A stretch of 64,000 nt of DNA. Source: Vombatus ursinus (Eukaryota > Chordata > Mammalia > Diprotodontia > Vombatidae). The stretch covers positions 19,311,162 through 19,375,161 of the forward strand of contig NW_020954562.1 in the NCBI RefSeq assembly GCF_900497805.2, given 5' to 3'. The notes beneath the pieces are model-generated. The model was given only the letters and a program-made list of their open reading frames with translations. It did not search any database and was not told the origin of the DNA. This document shows positions 55,906 to 64,000 of this stretch, one piece after another. The translations under genes and the position numbers were made by a program. Numbering within the stretch: position 1 is the first letter of the stretch; each line of letters starts with the position of its first letter.

Positions 55906-56595
55906 TTATTTAATTAATTAATGCATTCATGGTGCTCTAACTTGAATGGACACCCCATGAAATTGAGTTATTTTACCCCTTTTTTCTCACTGTTTTTCTC
56001 AGCACTAAACTATTATACCTAGGATTTTTAACTGAAATAAACATCCATAAGTCCTTTAAAAATAAAAATTCCTTAGAAATGAATAAAAAAAAACAGAAAA
56101 AATTAACAATATATTTTAGCTTATTTTTTCAAATTTTTTCCTACTCCAACTAGGTTGTTTAATTTCCTGATATTTAACAATACATTCATTTTTATAACTA
56201 ACATAAAAACAAAATAAGTTACTAATATGTTCAGCTGGTTTATCATTTGAGAAGGAAAAGCAAGTCAGAACATTTCAGACAAAGTTATGATATGGTGAGT
56301 TTGGCAAAATTAAAATAAACAAAACTCTATGTGTTAAACATCAAAGAATGTCTGTATGATATAAAGGAAGAGATATCAAATTAAATCAATATTATAAACA
56401 TGAAAATGGCACTTGTGTCCTACTTGACAAACACTAAACAAATTTTATAGCCCTTATTAGAAAACAAACTGAAATGATCTTAACCAGCAATGAATGGGTT
56501 TCAATGCTAATTCACAAATGTTCCATCTGAGTTTATCATGTAGTATTCCAATGCTGTGCAACTCCTCAAAAGAGAAATTCTTAGACTCTTATCAT
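55906..56595. other. Unassigned AT-rich sequence
   Basis: No feature recognised. Confidence 0.4.
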
Positions 56596-56690
56596 CATCA
56601 ATTATTATTATTGCTATAATGTGACATTTATTAAGTGTTCCCAGTGTGCTAGATAACTGGATAAAACAAGCTACCTTCTGACCTTTAGAA
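56596..56690 (-). repeat. MIR/L2-type tail, antisense
   Basis: 'tgtgacatttattaagtgtt' and 'cccagtgtgctagataactg' match a reversed MIR/L2 terminus. Confidence 0.5.
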
Positions 56691-58029
56691 CATAATATAA
56701 AACACATCTCTGTATACTGAAAGATTCAGGCAAAGGAAGGATGGTTAAGAGAGTGAGTAGGTCCATTTTTTACAATGAATACTGAAAAGCCTGTTGCAAA
56801 TATCTCAGGGTCTTCTCTTAAAATGTAAATCTCTCACAGAGAACAAGCTTGCTGTCTGTGCAGGCTGGCATGAAATTGCCCCTTTCATTGGTAATATCAT
56901 TTGCATCCCAGTGCACACTAACTCTCTCTCTTTTTTCTTCTTTTCCTATGCCATCTAGTACTAATGGAAGATTGTGTTATTAGCTGTGAATGTGCAGGAA
57001 ATTCCTAGTAGGAGCCCAGACATTTCCAAAGTGAGTTCCTGGCTAGTTTATCACTGAGCACCAGTGCCAGCATTAGAGATTCATTAATCAGCAGAAATCC
57101 TTTCTGTACTGTTTGATACCAATAGTGGGCAAATAGAGAAACTATGAAAAGATATCATATTTAATATTTGCTTTGAGATTTCCATATGTCCTACTACAGT
57201 GGACTGATTAGATCCCTCAAAACTAGACTGTAAGAATACAGTAATCTGCAAGAATCTATTATATAAGGTACATATTTCATATGAAGTTCATTGCTTTACA
57301 ATCCATATACTAGGAATTCATTTGGAATTCTGTCATTGTATTAAAAACTAATAGTTGATAATTCAAATACATTTGGATTATATTGAAAGAGTAAAAGACT
57401 ATAAGAAGAAATTTCAACTAAGTTATACTTTTAGAGCTAGCGAGTCATGGAGCCTTTTAAATTATGCGGTAATGAACAGCAAGTTAGACAAAGAGCTACT
57501 AGATCATTTAAAAGGAGAAAGAATGTCCTCTTCTGTAAGAGATCATCTAAGAACAAGGGTTTCACTATTATCAAGGGAAATAAGGGTTTCATGGTAGAGT
57601 AGGAAGGAGGCATGGGGGAAATGAGGAATGAATACATGGAGGTCCAAGACAGCACACCATAGTTATATACTATATGAATTTTATGGTGATCTGCCTGTTC
57701 ATTTATATTTCTCTCTTCATTCTCTCTAAGCAGAAATTTATGGAGGTTCAAATGGAGGAAGTAAGCAAGACACCTAGAGGCTCTCATTGACAATGTGACC
57801 ATTCAAGTTTTTTGAAGCTCTATTAACTTATTGTTAAGTTTTCATTATTAAAATTTACACTGTAGAACAATAAATGCTACAAATCAGGGTTTGATTTGCT
57901 ATTTCTTTTTTTAATTGTTCTGACTCCAGAGAGTAAGAGAAAATGCAAAATAAACCTAGAAATGTGTCTTCTGTATATATATCCATATATTATTTTTAGA
58001 GATCTGGTTGTTAAATATTTACCAGAATG
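56691..58029. other. Unassigned sequence with an 80-codon open frame
   Basis: The plus frame at 57355-57597 (80 residues) and overlapping minus frame at 57437-57802 (121 residues) match no family I know. There is no supporting splice or promoter evidence. This is one of the longer stretches without recognisable repeats. Confidence 0.35.
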
Positions 58030-58265
58030 CTTCTGTATATATGTACACACACAGACATATATATACACATACATATGTAAATATATACACAAACATGCAT
58101 ACACATAGATGTGAACATGCACATGTATACATATAGATACATATGCACATGCATATATGCACACACTAAGCCCTTTAGTAAACATATATACAAGTGGTAC
58201 ACTTCATGTGCATATGCATGCACATATATATTAACATATACATACATATACATGTACATGTGCTT
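58030..58265. repeat. (TACA/CATA)n low-complexity tract
   Basis: Degenerate ACATATAC and GCACATGC repeats for about 235 bases with alternating purine-pyrimidine steps. Open frames rich in Tyr, Ile, His and Val on both strands are artefacts. Confidence 0.93.
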
Positions 58266-58266
58266 A

Positions 58267-58425
58267 TACAGCATTACATTGTAATATAAGGAGAATTGAA
58301 TTTGGAATCCAGGTGACTGGGGGCCAATATATTTACCTTTCTGCACTTCAATTTCCTCATCTGCAAACTAAGTGGGTTTTACAAGATGATCTTTGAGCTC
58401 CTGTCTCATTCTTACTATATTATTA
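58267..58425 (+). repeat. MIR3-like SINE with L3/CR1-type tail
   Basis: 'cttcaatttcctcatctgca' core followed by 'acaagatgatctttgagctc' tail. Confidence 0.6.
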
Positions 58426-58559
58426 TATCAAAGATATCTTAAAATATCAATATCCCTAACATACATCAAAACAAAATTTCAAATTAAAATACTAACAAAA
58501 AAGCTACCATAATACATTAAAACTTTTGTACACTAGGACTAGGATGTATGGCAGGATTA

Positions 58560-59764
58560 CAAAACTTTGCATTTAAAAAGTTCAATATCAAGAGAACTTG
58601 AAACGTAACAGATCACATTGATTTAAAAATAATCAAAATTACATGATTGTTTTGATACATGTTGATAAAGCTTTTGGCAAGATACTATACTTATTCCTGT
58701 TAAAAGAAACAAAAACCCTAGAAAACTTAAGAATAAATAGAACCTTTCATCATACGGTAAATAATATCTCTCTAAAACCATGAGCCAAAATTATATGTAA
58801 TGGGAATAAACTAGGGACTTTTCTAATAAGATCAAGGATCAATCAAGGTTGAGATCAAGGATCAATCAAGGTTGACTTTTTTTACTATCATAATTGATTA
58901 TAGCACTATAAATGCTAGCTGTAGCAACAAGACAACAAAAACATCAATTGACTGAATTGATTATTTGACCCAATAGGTGAAGAAGAAACACAAATCATAC
59001 CATGTTCTACATAGAAAGCACTAAAGAATAAACTTAATGACAATAATAAATTCATCAAAGTAGCAGAATATGAAATAACATCACACAAATCATCAGTTTT
59101 TCATTATATTAACAAAAACAAACCTCACAGGATGATATAGAAAGGGAAATTCCATTCAAAATATCTACCGAATATATAAAATACTAAGAAGTCCACCACT
59201 AACAGAACTATACAAGTGGAATAGTAAAATAATCTTTACAGAAATAAGGACAGAACTGAGTAAGTGGAGAGATATTAAGAATTCATATTTTGGTCATGCA
59301 AACATATAGTAATAATGACAATACTAACTACTTTAATTTACATACTAAATATTACACCAATAAAACTAAGAAAAGATGACTTTAGGGAGACAGAAAAAGT
59401 AATAAACTTCAATGAGAAAGGCAAAATGTCATAATCCTCAAAAGAAAAGATGAAAACAAGCAAAACTGAAGGGGAACTACTTGTACTCAAATTATATTAC
59501 AAAGCAGTAATCATCAACAAAAAAATAAAAATCATTCAATGAAACAGATTAGATATATAATCTTAGTAATAGATATGTAATCAGGTCATATATATGTATA
59601 TGTATATGTATTTATGTGTGCATGTGCACAAACACGTATACACTCACAGACACACAAGGACCCCAAATACTAGGAGTTTGGTTTATTTGATTTATTTTTT
59701 GATAAAACCTGGTCAGGAAATTGAGAAAAATCTGTAGACCTCAACACAATACCAAAAATAATGA
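58560..59764 (+). mobile_element. Old L1 LINE, ORF2 reverse transcriptase segment, sense
   Basis: Matches the L1 ORF2 order: 'tgataaagcttttggcaaga' (palm region), 'aatgggaataaactaggga', 'aatgctagctgtagcaacaa', 'gaagaagaaacacaaatcat', 'ggaaattccattcaaaatat', then the thumb region with 'attatattacaaagcagtaa'. Divergence is high and frames are lost. A 23-base tandem duplication and a (TATATG)n tract interrupt it. Confidence 0.75.
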
Positions 59765-60026
59765 CACAAAAAAGATCATAGAGAATATGCACGGCTCTCA
59801 AAAGGAATTGAGTTTATCATATATAGAGAGAAGTAACCACCAGATGGATAGCCTTGGTGTTTCACTGGTATTCACATAATATTTTTTTTTAATTGAAGAA
59901 GAATATTTTTGGTGTATTTTTAGTTATGTCGTGATTAGTGCATATAAAGATGGATAAAAATTGCATGTAATGAAAAGATATAAATGCATTGTGATTTGTA
60001 CAGATGGAAGGATTGCCCATATTCAT

Positions 60027-60042
60027 AAGATAAGGCATCCTT
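60027..60042. repeat. Target-site duplication, left copy
   Basis: AAGATAAGGCATCCTT, matched by AAGATAAGGTATACTT at 60187-60202 with two differences. Confidence 0.88.
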
Positions 60043-60186
60043 GGGCAGCTAGGTGGCATAGTGGATAGAGCACTGGCCCTGAAGTCAGGAGGACCTGAGT
60101 TCAAATCTGGCCTCAGACACATAACACTCACTAGCTGTGTGACCATGGCAAGTCACTTAACTCTATTGCCTAGCCAAAAAAAAAAA
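60043..60186 (+). mobile_element. WSINE1-like SINE, well preserved
   Basis: 'gggcagctaggtggcatagt' head, 'gagttcaaatctggcctcag' (B-box-like), 'gctgtgtgaccatggcaagt', then 'attgcctagcc' and a pure A tail. Near-consensus sequence, intact tail and 16-base duplications suggest it is among the youngest insertions here. Confidence 0.95.
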
Positions 60187-60202
60187 AAGATAAGGTATAC
60201 TT
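60187..60202. repeat. Target-site duplication, right copy
   Basis: AAGATAAGGTATACTT, partner of 60027-60042. Confidence 0.88.
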
Positions 60203-60649
60203 TAATATATTGAAATAATCTTCAAATTGTTCGCAAAACTTCCCTAAAAAGTTCTACCCTACTCAGTGTAGGTGTTTTCCTCCAGAGGATGATAAGGGGA
60301 CACTCAATAATCCATGTAAACCAATATTACATCCTTTTGTAGAATTGCATGTATGGAATGCTTAAAATCAAGGTTTATTTGAGTTTTTGCCACAAAGGTC
60401 AAAAATACCAAATAATTAAGTTACAAATATAGCTAATGAAGTTCAAATGGATCATTATTGGATGAATATAGGGCCCAGGTGATAACATTACAACAAGATG
60501 ACTTTGTTAACCCTTCTATGGTACACATCTTTAATGTTGCCAATTCCCAAACTAAGAAGTTCTCTTGTAACCTGAAATAAAATGTCTAAATGCCTAATAT
60601 ATAAGAATCATTTGATCAATGAAAAGATTCTAATTTATGAATGTGCTGC
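60203..60649. other. Unassigned sequence
   Basis: No feature recognised. Confidence 0.4.
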
Positions 60650-60790
60650 AGTTCATGGAATCAATACATACCAGAGTTGGAATGGACTTTGGAGAGCATT
60701 CAATCAAACTTTACTAAAAATATGAATCCCTTCTACAACATCTTTAACTAAGTAAAATGTCAAAACATCTGAGCATCTACAGTGGTTGTG
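60650..60790 (-). repeat. L3/CR1 LINE 3' end, antisense
   Basis: 'accagagttggaatggactt', 'tggagagcattcaatcaaac', 'aatcccttctacaacatctt' and 'gagcatctacagtggttgtg' follow the reversed L3/CR1 3' region. Confidence 0.65.
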
Positions 60791-61959
60791 ATCATCAAAC
60801 AATTTTTATTTTGAGATATCTCTTATTTTCTTATGAAATTTTCCTCAAAAATATTGAGTAGAAATAATGCCAACAATGATGTATCATGTTGATACTTCAA
60901 AATGTATTAAATGCTTATTCCTTTTTAAAACATAGATTGGAAATCATATCTAGAATGTCTGTCACATTTATTTTAAAACTGCTATCCTTCAAGTGATTTA
61001 CATAAGGTCATAACTTAATTTCAAACTTTACAACACAGCACAATTAAAATCATTTGGTCATTTAGCGCTTCATAAGATTGGGTGTAATATTATCTGCCTA
61101 CTTATCTAGGTGTCATAAGAAATGAGAATGATTGTTATGAATCACTTTGAGACCCTTGGAAGAAATATTTTCTATATTATGGAAAATTATAAAATAGAAA
61201 TGTACTGTTATATTTGTTATCCTTTCCTTTCTCCCCACATCCAGAGGGAAGGGTTTTAATTAAAGATGGTAACAGGAAAGGCTAACTTTGGTGACTTTGG
61301 AGAAGGAAAAGGCTTCAAACAAAATACCTAGGTTAAAAGAAAGGTCCTTAACTTGATTTGATCTCCAGAGCAGGGGAGTCTTCTACTGGAGAGGAGTCCC
61401 TTTAATAGGGAACTCTGTTCTTAAAGCCTCAGTGACAAAAATGAGTAAATAAATGAATAAAAAAGGACTTTTATGAGTCCAGGGATGAGCAAGAAACAAA
61501 TCATAGGAGAATCCTTTAGAATCACCAAAAGTTAAGATCTAAAAAAAAAAATTCAAACCAGCTTGCCTACAAGAACAATTTTAATTTTTGAAGAAAGTAT
61601 GCCAGAGTTTTATAAAGGTAATGAATGAAATAAGAATATAAGTATAATGAAAAGTATAAATGAAATGAGAGTAATTGAGGAAAGAATAGGCAGGGTGGGT
61701 TAGGGTGAAGTGGAGAGGATCAACACCTTAACAGAATAGTATAAACCCTTGCCTTCTTAAGAATGGACTAAATGAAAATTAATGATTCTAGGAGACAAAA
61801 ATTCTTAATTTTTTTTAAAAAAAAGGAAATCATATTTGCATCTATCTATCAATTCTTAAGATATCTGTCCTTGATCTATTTTCCAAATTGATTAATTTTT
61901 ATGATATATTTTGTGTGTTTGTGTGTTTAAGAGTGTGTGTGTGTGTGTGTGTATTAATT
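60791..61959. other. Mostly unassigned sequence
   Basis: A weak MIR tail may lie at about 61085-61180 ('atcactttgagacccttgga'). A (GT)n run lies at about 61933-61952. Otherwise nothing could be recognised. Confidence 0.35.
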
Positions 61960-64000
61960 GATCTAGAAAATAGACAGCTTCCTGAAAGAAATCTCAAAGT
62001 TAAAACTCCCAGGAATATCATTGACAAAATCCAAAACTTCCAGAAAGTAATATACATGCATATATACATACACACATATATATGTACGTATACATATCTG
62101 TATATGTAAATAAATGTGTGTAGTGTGTGTGCATGCATGCACGTGTGTGTATGTATGTATGCATGAAGCAACCATAAAGAAAGAATTCAAATTTCAAGAA
62201 ACCAAAAACAGTATTGAACAATACTTGACAGCTATCATTAGAAAACATGAAATTAAATATTCCAAAAGACAAAATATAAATGTCTACTACCAAGAACTTA
62301 CCTAGCAAAATGGAATATTGTTATATAAAGGGAAAAAATTAACCTTCAATGAAATATGGGTACTAAAAGTCATAATTTCAAAATATTTAAAGGAAAAAGA
62401 TAATTAATTATAAGAAAAAATAGACAATAAAATTATAATAATGGAAGGGACATCAATTTATTCCTATTAGCCCTAGGTAAATCCAGCCAAAAATAAACAA
62501 GAAAGAAGTTAAGGAACTGACTATAATTTTAGAAATATTAGATATATCTCTGGAGAGTGTTGAATGGAAATAGAAAGAATTTCATAGCACATTTACAAAA
62601 ACTGATCATGTCTTAGGCCACAGAAAACTCACAAACAAATGCAGAAAATGTGAAATAATATAAGTGCCCTTTACTGATTACAGTGCAGTTATATTATATA
62701 AAGGCTATAGGAAAAATATTAAAACCAATTGGAGATTAAATAACAATTTCAAAGAGTTTTTGTGGTTGAAGAATAAATCACATAAATTAGAAAATGTTAT
62801 CAAATATAGGAGATTTAGCCAAAACAAAGCCAAACAATGAACAAAATTTGTTCATTTATTTTATAAAAAGAGAAAGAAATATTTGACTTCAAAGTGGGGA
62901 TAAAATGAGTGACTTAGGAGAGTAACTAAAAATAACAGAAAATCAACAAATTAAAAAAAATAAACACAAAATAGAAATCCTAAAAATTAAAAAAATAGCA
63001 AAATAAAAACTAAAAACTGAACTATTAAGATGAGGGGGTTTTTTTTTAGTAAAAAATCCATTTTACAAATATGTCAAAAAGAAGACAACAAAATTACTTA
63101 TATCAAAAAATGTTATTCACAACAAATGAAGAAAATATAGATGATTATTATTAGTTATATTTGATCAGCACTATGCTAATAAAACACATTTAGTGAAATA
63201 AATATTTACAAAAATGTAAATTATCCAAATTAATAAAATAATAAAAAGAAAATCTAATTAATGAAATTTGGAAGAAGAAATCCTTAAGTGTACTTCCAAA
63301 AAAAAAAATCTAGGAGCAGACAGACTCAAATTTTGAATGTCAAAGAAAAAAATCAATCTAATTCTGCATAAATTATTTGTTAAAAAAAATCAAAAGAGGG
63401 ATCTTACCAAATTCCTTCTAAGATAAATTCCTTCTGTGAGAATGAAACCAGAAAAAGATTACCATACACCAATGTTCTTATTGGACAGAGATGTACTACT
63501 TTTAAATAAAATGTTAGCAAAGATGTTAAAACAATATATCATAAAAATTATATACTTATGACAAATTTAGATTTAGATATAATCTAAATTTAGATTTAGA
63601 TTACAAATGCAAGGGTGGTTTAATATTAGGAACACTATAAATTTAATTAGCCATATTAATAACAAAATAATAAAATCATGATTATATCAGTAGATGCAGA
63701 AAAAAGATTTTTTTACGAGTTACAACATCATTTCTGGAAAATTCAATAGAAATAAATTGGAGTCAATGTACCTTTCCTTAAAATGATAAATATTATATAA
63801 CTGAAACAAAGAGCTACTGTTTTTTGTAATGAAGATGAACTAGCATATTTTTAAAATAAGTTCAGGTGTGAAAAAAAGATGTAAGTTGTCATCATTTCTA
63901 TTTGACATAGCACTAGAAACTATAGTTGTAGCAATGAGGCCAAAAATTGAAGAAATAAACAAATGTGTAGAAAATATATAATTATCACTTTTTGCAGATT
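61960..64000 (+). mobile_element. Old L1 LINE, ORF1 C-terminus to ORF2 reverse transcriptase, sense, cut by window end
   Basis: 61960-62400 matches the ORF1 C-terminal half ('gatctagaaaatagacagct', 'gacagctatcattagaaaac'), with an inserted or expanded TATACA/GTGTGC tract at about 62050-62165. 62440-62830 matches the endonuclease: codons for TDHVLGHRKL-like residues lie at about 62603-62632. 63400-64000 matches the reverse transcriptase, and the last bases 'ctttttgcagatt' encode FAD, the start of the FADD active-site motif. The rest lies beyond the window. It is very diverged and non-functional. Confidence 0.72.
63563..63600. repeat. Short direct repeat with internal palindrome
   Basis: AAATTTAGATTTAGA occurs at 63563-63577 and 63586-63600. 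The join ATTTAGATATAATCTAAAT is self-complementary. It lies in the old L1. Confidence 0.85.

Noticed and set aside
57355-57802. Overlapping open frames of 80 and 121 residues on opposite strands
   Set aside because: No family resemblance, and the two strands cannot both be meaningful. Treated as chance.
58011-58346. 111- and 102-residue frames rich in Tyr, Met, His and Val
   Set aside because: Translation of the TACA/CATA low-complexity tract.
60043-60120. tRNA-like sequence with A- and B-box resemblance
   Set aside because: It is the tRNA-derived head of a SINE with poly(A) tail and target-site duplication. The same holds for the other SINE heads; no genuine tRNA gene was seen.

Overview
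The window looks like a non-coding stretch of a marsupial nuclear genome. It is AT-rich and CpG-poor, and it is packed with mammalian interspersed repeats. The marsupial assignment rests on three things: (i) L1 LINEs whose 3' ends and ORF1 match the metatherian L1/HAL1 type rather than the eutherian type; (ii) short tRNA-derived SINEs starting GGGCAGCTAGGTGG and ending in poly(A), of the WSINE1 kind; (iii) tRNA-headed SINEs with a BovB/RTE-like tail. The WSINE1-like copies, and the lack of the typical short opossum SINE1, favour an Australian marsupial. That is inference; the species cannot be fixed from sequence alone. No host exon, RNA gene or CRISPR array could be supported, so the window is intergenic or deep intronic.

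Layout. 1-38.4 kb is ancient repeats (L2 and L3/CR1 LINE tails; MIR/THER1 and MIR3-like SINEs) with a few younger insertions. These are a 5'-truncated antisense L1 with target-site duplication (3.3-3.9 kb), an L1 that splits a SINE (7.2-9.1 kb), a solo LTR that splits a MIR3-like SINE (12.0-12.6 kb), a possible second LTR (about 19.85-20.4 kb), an L1 carrying a SINE (26.9-27.8 kb) and an RTE-tailed SINE (31.0 kb). A GATA microsatellite at 33.1 kb contains a 10-N assembly gap.

38.5-55.3 kb is a LINE-in-LINE nest, the most striking structure here. An outer sense L1/HAL1-like element (A, with H as its possible distal half) carries element B. B carries an antisense HAL1-type element C and two SINEs. 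The outer element also carries an antisense L1 (E) with ORF1 and the start of ORF2, and a sense HAL1-type element F, which is itself interrupted by G. Several junctions keep clear target-site duplications, so the order of insertion can be read. C and F both jump from the region after ORF1 to the 3' end, skipping all or nearly all of ORF2. E shows the parental arrangement.

55.3-64 kb returns to old repeats: L2, MIR, an old L1 reverse-transcriptase segment (58.6-59.8 kb), a young-looking WSINE1-like SINE at 60.0 kb, an L3/CR1 fragment, and an old sense L1 (62-64 kb) that runs off the window at its reverse-transcriptase active-site motif.

No set of genes working together was found. All protein-coding traces belong to decayed LINEs. 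Family names rest on remembered consensus sequences and were not confirmed by a database search.
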